A model generated the notes under the pieces. The model saw nothing but the letters and a program-made list of their open reading frames with translations, was not told where the DNA came from and did not search any database. This document shows positions 9,117 to 18,576 of a stretch of DNA of 64,000 nucleotides, piece by piece. A program made the translations under genes and the position numbers. The stretch is from Candidatus Saccharimonadota bacterium (lineage in GTDB: Bacteria > Patescibacteriota > Saccharimonadia > Saccharimonadales > Saccharimonadaceae): NCBI GenBank assembly GCA_017404325.1, contig JAFRCO010000015.1, forward strand, positions 1 to 64,000. The letters run 5' to 3'. Every line of letters starts with the position of its first letter. The stretch's first letter is position 1.

Positions 9117-12100
9117 ATGGAACATAATCCGAATGAGGAAGGGTCTGACGGAGACGAGAGGCCGGGTGGTCTTGGTCTTGGTGGTAAGCTCAGTGGTTTA
9201 GGGGGATTGAGTGCTGCTGATAGTATTAAGCCTGGTTTTTTGAAGGGATTAGGGGGGAAGAAAGATAATGATTCAGAAAAAGGATCTTCGGAAAAAGCAC
9301 GAGATAGTTTGAAGGGGGCCGAAGAGGGAGCAGGAAAATCGCCACTGAATAAGATTGGTGAAGGCATAAAAGGAGCACGTTCTAGCGAGAAGGCTGGGGG
9401 TGGGTTTTTTTCTGGTAAAGGAAGAGAATTAATTAGTAAAGATGGACGAGGCATAAAAAATAGTTTCAAAAAAGGTGGACCAATCGCTGGGATTTTTGCA
9501 ATTTTAATTGCTCTTGGTATGGGGATGGCGGATGGTGCGTTATCACTAATGCCGGTTGCGATTGAAGAAATGATTATAGAAAAATTTAATTCAATCGGAA
9601 TTTCGTCAACTGTTTCAAGTGATAATCTTTTGAACACGCAATTAAACCAAGGGACTTTGAAAAAGTCTGAGAAACGTGGAGAATTAACAGGTGGTGTGGC
9701 AGTGAATCTTTTTGCTTTTTCGGAACACCAAGTTGAACAGCTTGCGAGTCAAGGAATAAAGACGATAGATAATGTTTCTTATGGCGGAGCGAAGATAACT
9801 GTGCTTTTATATAAGACCGAAGGGAAATATAAAGCGGTTGTTGGAAGCGATTATTTAGGAAAAGTTTCGAACGCGGAAATTATAAAAGCTGCTGGGATAG
9901 GTGAAAATGATTTTGGTGGGCAAATCTCAGTTGCCAATGCGTTTGCTGACCCGAATTTTAAAAATCCATATACGACAGCCTCGAAGAGTTGGCGTGGAGG
10001 AGCATCTGGCTGGTTTGATAATATAATGTCTGGTGTAACTGAAGTGAAACTTGGGGTTGGAAGAAATAGATGGGTAAGATATGCGACGAAGATGATGAAT
10101 GGTTTAAGTGACGATTTTAAGAAAGTAGCAAAAAGTGCTACGCTAGAAAAGACTACTGATGGTGGGGTGGTAGCAAGTGAGGAGTATAAAACTGGGGAAC
10201 ATACAGAAATAAGAAACGGCAAAGAAGAAACTGTACCGGATCTTGACCAGCAAAATATTGAGACAGTGAAGGTAGAGACGAAAGAGGGAGGCATTGAAGA
10301 GCTTGACGCTGATTCTGGAGCTCTAAGTAAATCTAGTACTACAGATCAAATTGAGAAAAGTCTAACTAGTAAAGCTGTAAAAGCAGCGGCAGCAATGGCG
10401 GATGCTGCGGATTATGTTTGTGCTGTGCTGGATGGTGTAATGGCGATTTATACAGCTGTTTCAGCTTATCAGAATTTACAATTCTTAAATTTAATATCTG
10501 GTTTTCTAGAAGCGGTTGATAAAGTGAAAGCTGGGGAAGGCGATAGTAGCCCAATTAATGAGTATGGGACAAATTTAACTACGACTGCACCGACGTATGG
10601 TAATGACGGAAAAGTAGTAGAAGGGAGAGAGAAAAAGACAGCCATAGAGTCGGCTGGGATAGCTTGGTTGTTTGGCAAAAATAGTTATATAAAACAAGAT
10701 GATCCTAGTGTTCAAAACGTCAATTTTGAATCAATTATGTCCAATCTTAGTAGTTTGACTAAAGACATAAGCTTCACTAGTGATGTGTATAATAAGTGTG
10801 GTTATGTAAGAGCCGGAGCGGCTGCTGTAAATCTAGTATCTACGATTATAAGTTTTATTCCGATAGTCGGGCAAGGTTTTAAGGCGATACAGCTATCTGT
10901 AAAGGCAGTGGCAAAAACCGCAATCAAAATTGCAGCCATGACGGCTTTGTATTTGATTATCCCGGTTGCAACAAAGAAGGTGACAAAATTATTAATAAAA
11001 GATGCTGCGACGGAGTGGCTTGGTGAGGATCTTGGAAACGCGGTTGTTGAGGGGGCGGGGAAATATTTAGGCGGAAATGGGACAAGTGGTGGGCAGAGTC
11101 CTGGTAGTACCGAGAAAGTCTTAGCTTATTTGAATGTTCAAAATACTGTGATTGCCGATGAGGCGAAATATCAACGTTCGGTTCGGAGTCCATTTGATAT
11201 AACATCACATTATACTTTCTTAGGGAGTTTGACCTATTCGCTACTTCCGATGGCGTATTCATCTGGCGGGTTAATGTCGGTTTTAAATAATGTCTCTAGC
11301 ACAGTTTCAAGTTCGGTGGTGGCGATGTTGCCGACGGCCAATGCGATTGATAATCAAAGTGTATTAACATCAAATGGTAATTGTACTTTGCTTGGAACTG
11401 TAGATGCGCAGGGTGATGCATTCTGTAACCCATATATTATTACCGATACATCTACTATAAATATGGCTGCAGAGGACATTGTACAAATTGTTATGAATAT
11501 GAATACAGGAGGAAATGAAATTGCTTCTTTAACTAGTCAAGTGAAGAGTTTAGGCAATAACTTTGATTCGGATGGTAAGATTAAGGAAGGATCACCGTTG
11601 GCAAAATATACATTGTTTTGTGGACAAAGGACATCGCAATACGGTATTCAGGATGCACAGATTGCTTCGGCTGTTTCCGGATCGGATACTACCGCAGTGA
11701 AAATTTTGAGTAAGGTTCCGATTATAAGCGATGTAACTACTATCGTGACTGGTCTTGCCGAAGAAGCTAATTTAGGGTGGTCGACCGGGAGTTCGTGTGT
11801 CGCATCTGATAAAAACCCACATTGGGAGAATGAATATAAATATTATCAGCGTTATGATGAGATTCAGCGTTTAGTAGAAAATATTGACCCGGGTTATAAA
11901 TCGACAGTCGGGGCATTCCTTGATGATTATTACGAGAAGAATCCACTTGATACTTCGTTCGAAGGGACTTTAGCGAGATTTTCAGGTATGACGAAAGAAA
12001 AAGTCGAAGACACGCTTGCTTTGATGGAATATTATGAATTCTTAAATGAGTATAATCCGTCGGAGCGATATGCTTTTGGTGCGCCAGTATTGGAGAACAA

Positions 12101-12206
12101 AAAGACGCTTAGATTTGACAATGAAAATGAGCTAGCGAATACATATATCGTGCTTCTAAATGAGATTAGCTTTGCGGATGTACGAAATCGCAGTTTTGCA
12201 GTATAA
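9117..12206 (+). CDS. Large polytopic membrane protein of unknown function
   Basis: 1029 residues, not recognised. Residues 1-115 are hydrophilic, Gly/Lys/Ser-rich and low complexity. A hydrophobic stretch follows near 120-150 ('GIFAILIALGMGMADGALSL'), then a long soluble region. Alanine-rich hydrophobic segments lie near 415-470, 560-640 ('VNLVSTIISFIPIVGQGF') and 700-745. The C-terminal 280 residues are soluble with several cysteines ('GNCTLLG', 'LFCGQRTS', 'SSCVASD'), suggesting an exported domain with disulfides. The cytoplasmic tail plus several membrane segments plus large exported domain recalls the organisation of VirB6/TrbL-type proteins, but no motif proves this. Its stop codon lies within the pheS -10 box. 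Confidence 0.7.
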   Translation: MEHNPNEEGSDGDERPGGLGLGGKLSGLGGLSAADSIKPGFLKGLGGKKDNDSEKGSSEKARDSLKGAEEGAGKSPLNKIGEGIKGARSSEKAGGGFFSGKGRELISKDGRGIKNSFKKGGPIAGIFAILIALGMGMADGALSLMPVAIEEMIIEKFNSIGISSTVSSDNLLNTQLNQGTLKKSEKRGELTGGVAVNLFAFSEHQVEQLASQGIKTIDNVSYGGAKITVLLYKTEGKYKAVVGSDYLGKVSNAEIIKAAGIGENDFGGQISVANAFADPNFKNPYTTASKSWRGGASGWFDNIMSGVTEVKLGVGRNRWVRYATKMMNGLSDDFKKVAKSATLEKTTDGGVVASEEYKTGEHTEIRNGKEETVPDLDQQNIETVKVETKEGGIEELDADSGALSKSSTTDQIEKSLTSKAVKAAAAMADAADYVCAVLDGVMAIYTAVSAYQNLQFLNLISGFLEAVDKVKAGEGDSSPINEYGTNLTTTAPTYGNDGKVVEGREKKTAIESAGIAWLFGKNSYIKQDDPSVQNVNFESIMSNLSSLTKDISFTSDVYNKCGYVRAGAAAVNLVSTIISFIPIVGQGFKAIQLSVKAVAKTAIKIAAMTALYLIIPVATKKVTKLLIKDAATEWLGEDLGNAVVEGAGKYLGGNGTSGGQSPGSTEKVLAYLNVQNTVIADEAKYQRSVRSPFDITSHYTFLGSLTYSLLPMAYSSGGLMSVLNNVSSTVSSSVVAMLPTANAIDNQSVLTSNGNCTLLGTVDAQGDAFCNPYIITDTSTINMAAEDIVQIVMNMNTGGNEIASLTSQVKSLGNNFDSDGKIKEGSPLAKYTLFCGQRTSQYGIQDAQIASAVSGSDTTAVKILSKVPIISDVTTIVTGLAEEANLGWSTGSSCVASDKNPHWENEYKYYQRYDEIQRLVENIDPGYKSTVGAFLDDYYEKNPLDTSFEGTLARFSGMTKEKVEDTLALMEYYEFLNEYNPSERYAFGAPVLENKKTLRFDNENELANTYIVLLNEISFADVRNRSFAV

Positions 12207-12207
12207 T
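12202..12207 (+). promoter_or_regulatory. -10 box of pheS overlapping the upstream stop codon
   Basis: TATAAT contains the TAA stop of the preceding gene and ends 7 nt before the pheS ATG at 12215. Confidence 0.6.
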
Positions 12208-12214
12208 ATATTGC

Positions 12215-13171
12215 ATGGATGAGATAGAAAAACTAAAAGCGAAATTGAAAGAGATTAATGCTCGAGCTGGAAAGATTCGGGAGTTGCCGGTTGAGGAAAA
12301 AGCAGAATTTGGACGGAAGATTAATGCAGAGCGTGAGGCGGTTTTGGCGGAAATAGCGGAAGCAGAACGAAAATCACTCGATACAGAAGTGGAACCGATT
12401 GATATTACGGCATGGTCGGGAGTGAATGAAAAAATGCCAGAATTCTATTCGGCAGAGATGGGTTCTAAACATCCTTTGATGACTGAGCTAGACCGAGTAA
12501 CGGATATTTATCAGATGATGGGTTTTGAAGTGATGGAGTCGCGACAGCTTGATGATGAATTTCATATGTTTGATTCTTTAAACTTTCCGAAAGAACATCC
12601 GGCGCGAGATGGGTATGATACTTTTCGAACGGAAGAAGGTTTAATTCCGCCGGCGCATACATCAACGATGCAACACCGAGTTTTGAAAAAATACAAATCG
12701 CGACTCGACGAGGGGAAGGCGATTGCAGTCGTAGTCCCGGGGCGAGTGTTTAGAAATGAAGATGTCGACGCGACCCACGAGCACACTTTTTATCAGTGTG
12801 AAGGCGTGTATGTTTCGAAGGATTGTACGATGGGAGATATGCTCGGAATATTACGTGAGTTTTTTGAAAAGTATTATAAACAAAAGCTCAACATTCGAAC
12901 ACAGCCTGGATATTTTCCGTTTACGGAGCCGAGTTTGGAGTTTTTAATTGAAAAACCAAAGTCGCTAGGCGGAAAGAAGGGTGACTATCTCGAAATGTTG
13001 GGTTGTGGAATGATTCATCCAAATGTTTTAAAAATGGCGGGGATTGATCCGACGAAATATCATGGTTTTGCGTGGGGTGGCGGAATTGATAGGCTAGTAA
13101 TGTTGAGATATGGATTAAACGATGTGCGTAATTTTGAATCGGGCAATTTAAATTTTTTGAGGGAGTTTTAA
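12215..13171 (+). CDS. pheS: Phenylalanyl-tRNA synthetase alpha subunit
   Basis: 318 residues, class II synthetase catalytic subunit that with PheT forms the alpha2beta2 enzyme. The N-terminal coiled coil is shortened (about 60 residues). The catalytic core is recognisable: 'HPLMTELDRVTDIYQMMGFE', motif 2 'FRNEDVDATHEHTFYQCEGV' and motif 3 'GFAWGGGIDRLVMLRYGLNDVR' near the C-terminus. The next gene pheT starts 2 nt after the stop, so the two are co-transcribed. Start chosen at the ATG immediately after the leaderless-type -10 box. Confidence 0.96.
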   Translation: MDEIEKLKAKLKEINARAGKIRELPVEEKAEFGRKINAEREAVLAEIAEAERKSLDTEVEPIDITAWSGVNEKMPEFYSAEMGSKHPLMTELDRVTDIYQMMGFEVMESRQLDDEFHMFDSLNFPKEHPARDGYDTFRTEEGLIPPAHTSTMQHRVLKKYKSRLDEGKAIAVVVPGRVFRNEDVDATHEHTFYQCEGVYVSKDCTMGDMLGILREFFEKYYKQKLNIRTQPGYFPFTEPSLEFLIEKPKSLGGKKGDYLEMLGCGMIHPNVLKMAGIDPTKYHGFAWGGGIDRLVMLRYGLNDVRNFESGNLNFLREF

Positions 13172-13172
13172 A

Positions 13173-15476
13173 ATGAAGATTAGTTTAAATTGGTTAAAAA
13201 AATATGTTGATATTAAAATTCCCAATGATGAGCTGGTTAGATTAATTGGTGCGAGGTTGGTCGAGGTTGAAGGTGTGATTGATGAGACGCATAAATATGA
13301 CAATATATATATAGTGCGAGTAGAGAAGGCGGAAAAGATTCCGGAAACACACCTTACTTTATGTCAAATTAATGATGGTGAGTCGGAACTTATTCAAGTA
13401 GTTTGTGGGGCGCCGAATGTGCGTGAGGGCATGCTTGCGGCCTGGATTAAACCGGGAGCGATTGTGCCTGCATCGGTAAAAGAGGATGCACCATTCGTAA
13501 TTGGCAAGCGCAAAATGTTGGGTAAATATGACTCGAATGGGATGTTAGCAGCTGCAGATGAACTTGATTTAGGAGAGGATCATGATGGGATTGTGGAAAT
13601 TGACCCGAAGATGGCAAAGCCAGGAGATTTACTTGCGAACGTATTTGAACTTAATGATTTAATACTAGAAATTGAGAATAAGTCCTTAACGCATCGACCG
13701 GATTGTTTTGGCATGATTGGATTTGCACGAGAAGTAGCGGGAATATTGAACGAGAAATTCGAATATAATGATGAAAAAAATGAATTGAGTAAAAATGATG
13801 ATAAAAGGATTGAAATAAAGGATGAAAATATTTGTAGCAGGTATAGCGCAATTATTTTAGAGAAACATGGAGAGTTGAAGAAAAAATATTTAACATGGGA
13901 AGATTGTGTTTTAAGCAAATCGGGAATGAAGCCGATTAACCCGATCGTTGATGCAACGAATTATTTAATGCTTTTAACTGGTCAACCGCTACATGCGTTC
14001 GACTATGATAAATTTATTAAGGTCGGAAAAACGGATGAGCCGAAAATTATCGTGCGTTTAGCGAAAAAGGGCGAAAAATTGACTTTGCTTGACGAAAAAG
14101 AAGTAGTTTTAACTGAAAATGATATTGTAATTACGAGCAATGATGTTCCGGTAGCGCTAGCAGGAGCGATGGGTGGCGAATCGACTATGATTGACGAAAA
14201 TACGAAGAATATCATTTTAGAATCGGCAACATTTAGTCTTTATAATTTGCGAAAAACTCAAATGGTGCATGGTATTTTTAGCGAGGCGATTACGCGCTTT
14301 ACGAAGGGACAGCCGCCGTATCAGACTTTAGTAGTTGCGGAAACTTGTGCGAAAATGCTAGAAGAAGGTTTTAAGGTTTCGGCAGTGATGGATGAATATC
14401 CGAAACCGGAGAAAGAAACTGTTGTAAAAATTACAACAACAGAAATTAATGCGTTGCTCGGTACAGATTACAGTAAAAGTTTGATTGTCAAAACTTTAGA
14501 AAATGTAGGGTTTTTGATTAATGATCAGAATGAATATTTGGAAATCATTGCTCCGGTATGGCGAACGGATATTCATATAAAAGAAGATGTAATTGAAGAA
14601 GTTGGGAGACTACTCGGTTATGACAATATAAAACCGACTTTGCCCATGCATGCAACTGCGGAGAAAAATGCGAATTTTGAATTGAAAAGAGAAATACGTG
14701 AATTGTTGTCGAAGTTCGGAGCAAATGAAGTTTTAACTTATAGTTTTGTAAGTGAAAAATTATTAGAAAAAGTTGGATTAAACAAGAATAATTCTCATAA
14801 AATCGTTAACTCGATTTCGCCGGAATTACAATATGTACGCCAATCGATTGTGCCAAGTTTATTAGAAAAAACATATTTAAATGAAAAATTGCCAGTTGAG
14901 AAGTTCGCGATTTTCGAAATGAACAAAGTGTATCAAAAAGATTGGGGGTTTGATTCGGAAAAGGTTCCAGTTGAGAAAAATGCGCTTGGGTTTGTTGTTG
15001 CGGAAAGAAAAAGTAAAGAGACTGCATTTTATAAGGCGAAGAAGTATGTCGAGAAGTTGTTAGAAGACTTAAATATTATGGTTGAGTTTTTGCCATTAAA
15101 TAATAATGAAGCGTTAGCGAAACCGTTTGAACCGAAACGAGCAGCAGAAATACGCTTGAAAGATGAGCCGAAAGTTTTAGTTGGAGTAGTTGGTGAGTTT
15201 AAGAATTCGGTAAGAAACGAGTTCAAATTGGCGCCATATCTAGCTGGGTTTGAGATTGATCTAGATTTGTTGCTAGAAAAACGTTCGCGTAAAAAAGAAT
15301 TAAAGTTTGGAATTAAAAAGAGTGAAGATTTGACGGTGACGACGACGAAAACCTATGCTGAGACTTTGACAGAAGTAGAAAAAAAGTATCCGGAAGCGAA
15401 AATTAGCCCACTTTCGGTTTACCAACCAGAAGGTCAAGAAGCGAAAAATATCTCCTTTAGGATTGAGAGTTTTTAA
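13173..15476 (+). CDS. pheT: Phenylalanyl-tRNA synthetase beta subunit
   Basis: 767 residues. The N-terminal 'MKISLNWLKKYVDI' is typical. A tRNA-binding (EMAP-like) domain spans about 40-160, the B3/B4 editing domain about 215-400 ('HRPDCFGMIGFAREVAGI' precedes it), the B5 domain about 405-480 and the catalytic-like core after that. The C-terminal anticodon-binding FDX-ACB domain looks reduced to about 70 residues and weakly conserved. GGGAG precedes the ATG, which lies right behind pheS. It supports Phe charging and editing of Tyr-tRNA-Phe in the family. Confidence 0.95.
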   Translation: MKISLNWLKKYVDIKIPNDELVRLIGARLVEVEGVIDETHKYDNIYIVRVEKAEKIPETHLTLCQINDGESELIQVVCGAPNVREGMLAAWIKPGAIVPASVKEDAPFVIGKRKMLGKYDSNGMLAAADELDLGEDHDGIVEIDPKMAKPGDLLANVFELNDLILEIENKSLTHRPDCFGMIGFAREVAGILNEKFEYNDEKNELSKNDDKRIEIKDENICSRYSAIILEKHGELKKKYLTWEDCVLSKSGMKPINPIVDATNYLMLLTGQPLHAFDYDKFIKVGKTDEPKIIVRLAKKGEKLTLLDEKEVVLTENDIVITSNDVPVALAGAMGGESTMIDENTKNIILESATFSLYNLRKTQMVHGIFSEAITRFTKGQPPYQTLVVAETCAKMLEEGFKVSAVMDEYPKPEKETVVKITTTEINALLGTDYSKSLIVKTLENVGFLINDQNEYLEIIAPVWRTDIHIKEDVIEEVGRLLGYDNIKPTLPMHATAEKNANFELKREIRELLSKFGANEVLTYSFVSEKLLEKVGLNKNNSHKIVNSISPELQYVRQSIVPSLLEKTYLNEKLPVEKFAIFEMNKVYQKDWGFDSEKVPVEKNALGFVVAERKSKETAFYKAKKYVEKLLEDLNIMVEFLPLNNNEALAKPFEPKRAAEIRLKDEPKVLVGVVGEFKNSVRNEFKLAPYLAGFEIDLDLLLEKRSRKKELKFGIKKSEDLTVTTTKTYAETLTEVEKKYPEAKISPLSVYQPEGQEAKNISFRIESF

Positions 15477-15499
15477 TTTGCGTTTTTTAAGGCTTATGC

Positions 15500-15505
15500 T
15501 ATACT
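15500..15505 (+). promoter_or_regulatory. Extended -10 box of ftsE, leaderless position
   Basis: TGC-TATACT ends 6 nt before the ATG at 15512. A weak TTTGCG lies 17 nt upstream of the box. Confidence 0.55.
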
Positions 15506-15511
15506 AAAGGC

Positions 15512-16282
15512 ATGATTTTATTTGATTCGGTTACAAAACAGTATCCCGGAGATTCGGCGCCAGCGCTCGATTCTGTTTCTTTACATATTGAACCGAACGA
15601 ATTTGTCTTTTTAGTCGGGAAATCTGGAGCTGGAAAGTCAACTTTGATGAAGATGATTACAAAGGAAGAGAGTCCAGATTCAGGTAAAATTATTATTGGT
15701 GGAATTGATTTAGACTATGTAAAAAAACGACACATTCCGGGCTATCGACGACGACTCGGAGTAGTTTTTCAGGATTTCAAATTATTACCTCGTCGAACAG
15801 TATATGAGAACGTAGCCTTTGCATTAGAAATTGCCGGAATGAGTGGAAAAGAAATTCGAAAAACAGTGCCGAAAGTTCTTGAGTTAGTTGATTTGTTAGA
15901 TCAAGCAAAAAAATTCCCAGATCAGTTGTCCGGTGGTCAACAGCAGCGCGTTTCGATTGCACGTTCAGTAGCGAGACAACCAAAGATTTTGATTGCAGAT
16001 GAGCCTACGGCAAATCTTGATAAGCTGACGACGAAGGAAATTATAGATTTGTTGAAGAAAATTAATGATTTTGGAACAACAATACTTGTTACGACCCATA
16101 ACGAAAACATTGTAAATAATTTACAAAAGCGCGTGATAACCCTAAAGGATGGAAAAATCGTAAACGACCAGAAGAACAATGGTATATATGAACTTGAAGA
16201 GACACCAATTCCGAAGGCGCCGAAACGAGTGATGCAAAAACCAGGGCATGCATTGAAACCAAGAAGGAGGGTAATTCAATGA
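15512..16282 (+). CDS. ftsE: Cell-division ABC transporter ATPase FtsE
   Basis: 256 residues. Walker A 'GKSGAGKSTL' (about residues 36-45), Q-loop 'VVFQDFKLLP', ABC signature 'LSGGQQQRVSIARS', Walker B 'ILIADEPTANLD' and the H-loop 'TTHNE' are all present. 'VTKQYPGDSAPALDSVSLHI' and 'FQDFKLLP' are FtsE-like. The C-terminal 40 residues are a basic Pro/Lys/Arg extension beyond the usual 220. The ATG of ftsX overlaps its stop by 4 nt, so the proteins are translationally coupled. FtsEX uses ATP hydrolysis to activate a periplasmic peptidoglycan hydrolase; the likely target is the CHAP protein encoded next. Confidence 0.95.
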   Translation: MILFDSVTKQYPGDSAPALDSVSLHIEPNEFVFLVGKSGAGKSTLMKMITKEESPDSGKIIIGGIDLDYVKKRHIPGYRRRLGVVFQDFKLLPRRTVYENVAFALEIAGMSGKEIRKTVPKVLELVDLLDQAKKFPDQLSGGQQQRVSIARSVARQPKILIADEPTANLDKLTTKEIIDLLKKINDFGTTILVTTHNENIVNNLQKRVITLKDGKIVNDQKNNGIYELEETPIPKAPKRVMQKPGHALKPRRRVIQ

Positions 16283-17304
16283 CACAGAATGAAAAAGAAA
16301 AGGTTTTGAAAAAGAGTTCGAAGAAAAACCTTCGGACGATGCAAAAAAATCGTAGTAAACATGTGATTCGTGAAAAAGCACGCATTGTTAAATATGGTAC
16401 TAAAGGTTTTGGGAGAAATATTTGGCTTTCGATGGCGGCGACGGTAGTAATGGCAGTAACTTTGATTATTCTATTTGTTACGGTAGTTGCGAGTGTGATT
16501 CTAACTAGCACGGCAGAAATGATGAAAGACAAGATTGATATTACGATTTACTTTAAACCAAATACATCAGAGGAAACTTTAGGTGAGTTGACGCAAATAA
16601 TTAGCGAAGATCCGAATATTAAAAGCGTTGAAACGTCAACTTCTGAAAAAGAATATGAGAAGTTTCTAGAAGAGAATGAAGAAAGCGAAGATATTATTAG
16701 TATTTTAGATGATGAGATGAAGGCTTTGATGGTGGCGAAAATGCAATCGACTATGCGTATAAAAGTGCATGATGTAGATAATTTAGATAGTATTAAAGAA
16801 ATCGTTAGTACTAATGAAGTATTTGTAAAAAATGTTGATCTAGAAATGGCACCGACATATGATGTGAACCGAGCGGAAATTGCGACAATTACATCTTGGG
16901 CGCGAATCGCACGAACTGGTGGGATTATTTTTGCGGGTGTTTTCTTGGTAATTTCTGTCTTAATTATTTTTTCAACAATTCGAATGGCGATATTCTCGCG
17001 ACGAGAAGAAATTTATATGATGAAATTGGTTGGTGCAGATAAGAGCTTTATTCGAGGGCCGTTTTTGGTTGAGGCAGAGATTAGTGGGATTGTTGCTGGT
17101 TTAACTGCAGCGACGATTTCATATTTTGGTTTTAGATTTCTCTCGCCGAGACTTGAAAATTACGGAATCAATATAGATCAAATAAACTCAATATTAGAGT
17201 CAAATAAACTAATATTAGTTTTCGTAGCGTTTGTAGCGATTGGAATTATAATCGGACGACTTTCAGCTCACCTTGCGGTTTCGAAATACTTGAAAAAAAT
17301 GTAA
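16279..17304 (+). CDS. ftsX: Cell-division protein FtsX (ABC permease)
   Basis: 341 residues. A basic N-terminal cytoplasmic segment of about 50 residues precedes a first membrane helix near 55-78 ('VVMAVTLIILFVTVVASVIL'). The extracytoplasmic loop of about 130 residues contains the FtsX pattern 'ITIYFKPNTSEETL' and 'STSEKEYEKFLEE'. Three further helices are grouped at about 205-340. AGGAGGG precedes the ATG. In Gram-positive bacteria the extracellular loop of FtsX binds the coiled coil of PcsB or CwlO-type hydrolases. Confidence 0.94.
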   Translation: MTQNEKEKVLKKSSKKNLRTMQKNRSKHVIREKARIVKYGTKGFGRNIWLSMAATVVMAVTLIILFVTVVASVILTSTAEMMKDKIDITIYFKPNTSEETLGELTQIISEDPNIKSVETSTSEKEYEKFLEENEESEDIISILDDEMKALMVAKMQSTMRIKVHDVDNLDSIKEIVSTNEVFVKNVDLEMAPTYDVNRAEIATITSWARIARTGGIIFAGVFLVISVLIIFSTIRMAIFSRREEIYMMKLVGADKSFIRGPFLVEAEISGIVAGLTAATISYFGFRFLSPRLENYGINIDQINSILESNKLILVFVAFVAIGIIIGRLSAHLAVSKYLKKM

Positions 17305-17308
17305 ATAG

Positions 17309-17337
17309 TTGATTTTATATGTTGTTTATGCTAACCT
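17309..17337 (+). promoter_or_regulatory. Promoter of the CHAP hydrolase gene
   Basis: TTGATT (17309-17314), 17-nt spacer ending in TGC, TAACCT (17332-17337). The gene follows with a normal Shine-Dalgarno (AGAGG). Confidence 0.65.
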
Positions 17338-17357
17338 AATATTTAGAGGTAGCTTTA

Positions 17358-18536
17358 ATGAAAAAACAAACTAAAACCAAAGAAAAAATCAATAAAGTAA
17401 TCGGTTATATAGTTTTGGTTTTTGTAGCTACGATTTTTACGGCTTCGATTTCTCCAGTTAATGCATATAATTGTGATCCTGGTGATACGGCGTGCGAAGA
17501 GGCTAAAGCAAACATGGAAGCGAAGCGTAATGAAGCGACGTTATTTTCTCAAAAAGCAAGTTCAGTGAGTGAGATAATTGAACAATTAAATACTGATATC
17601 GAAAATCTAGAGACTTCAATAGCTACTAATGAGAAAAAAATTAAAAAGTTAAATATCGAGATTAAAGAAACCGAAGAGAAACTTGAAGAAACCAAAGAAG
17701 CTTTGGCGGAAATATTGGTAAACATGCATTTTAGTGATGATTCGGAACCGATCCGGATTTTAGCTGGTAGTAAGTCGATTTCGGATTATGCGGAGAAGGC
17801 TGCGCGTGAAGAAGTTGCAAAACAAGAGATTGCGACGATGAGCGAAAAAGTGAAAAAAATAAAGAACGATTTGGACAACCAGAAAGCGGAGGTTGAGGAA
17901 GCACTAAGAATTAACGAAAATGAAAAATTAGCTGCAGCATCGAAGAGAGAAAGCCAAAAAGCCTTGAAAGCTACTTATGAGAAAAATGCGGATGATGCGG
18001 CTGCAGTTGCGAGCTATTGGGAAAGTGAAGTTAGAAGAATGACTTGGAAGCCGACAGCGGCTGGAACTGGTATTCGATCGGATGATGCGAGAAATACATA
18101 CCCTTATGGTGGAAATTGTGGGCCTGGATACGTTTATGAAGGAAGTAATATCCAGTATCCTTATGGTGGCTTAATATGTCAGTGTACTGATTATGTGAGT
18201 TGGAAAGCGTACGAAAAATGGGGTATTTGGAACAGTTGGGGTGGAGATGCTTGGCAATATATTTATGCTGGCGGAAATTATGTACCGAATAGTGGTAAAA
18301 CTACTTATGTAGATTCAACTCCGGCGCCTAACACGATTGCGATTTGGCCGATGACTTGTGATGCATTTGGATGTAATTATGGTCACGTCCAATGGGTGGA
18401 AAGTGTAAATCCGGACGGGACGATTAATGTGACTGAGTATAATGTGGATTGGCCAGCTGGTGGATGTTATGCAAAAGATTTCTGTGCGCGTGATTATCAT
18501 CCTTCGGCGGGTGCGTCGTTCTTGCATTTTGAGTAG
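17358..18536 (+). CDS. Secreted coiled-coil CHAP-domain peptidoglycan hydrolase (PcsB-like)
   Basis: 392 residues. A signal/anchor helix at about 15-36 ('IVLVFVATIFTASISPVNA') is followed by a long Glu/Lys-rich coiled coil (about 50-215). The C-terminal CHAP domain has the catalytic Cys in 'CQCTDYVSW' (near 275) and His in 'YGHVQWVE' (near 342). This layout is that of PcsB/RipC-type division hydrolases, where FtsX engages the coiled coil to relieve autoinhibition. Location directly behind ftsEX supports that role, though it has its own promoter. Several extra cysteines in the CHAP domain may form disulfides. The cut bond (amide or peptide) cannot be told. Confidence 0.9.
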   Translation: MKKQTKTKEKINKVIGYIVLVFVATIFTASISPVNAYNCDPGDTACEEAKANMEAKRNEATLFSQKASSVSEIIEQLNTDIENLETSIATNEKKIKKLNIEIKETEEKLEETKEALAEILVNMHFSDDSEPIRILAGSKSISDYAEKAAREEVAKQEIATMSEKVKKIKNDLDNQKAEVEEALRINENEKLAAASKRESQKALKATYEKNADDAAAVASYWESEVRRMTWKPTAAGTGIRSDDARNTYPYGGNCGPGYVYEGSNIQYPYGGLICQCTDYVSWKAYEKWGIWNSWGGDAWQYIYAGGNYVPNSGKTTYVDSTPAPNTIAIWPMTCDAFGCNYGHVQWVESVNPDGTINVTEYNVDWPAGGCYAKDFCARDYHPSAGASFLHFE

Positions 18537-18564
18537 TTTTTACGACTTTTTAATCCGATTATGC

Positions 18565-18570
18565 TATAAT
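18565..18570 (+). promoter_or_regulatory. Extended -10 box of the S41 protease gene, leaderless position
   Basis: TGC-TATAAT ends 6 nt before the ATG at 18577. Confidence 0.6.
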
Positions 18571-18576
18571 TAGTTA

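Noticed and set aside
9113-9637. A 174-codon minus-strand ORF rich in Pro and Ser
   Set aside because: Antisense shadow of the Gly/Lys-rich N-terminus of the 1029-residue gene; no ribosome-binding site or family pattern.
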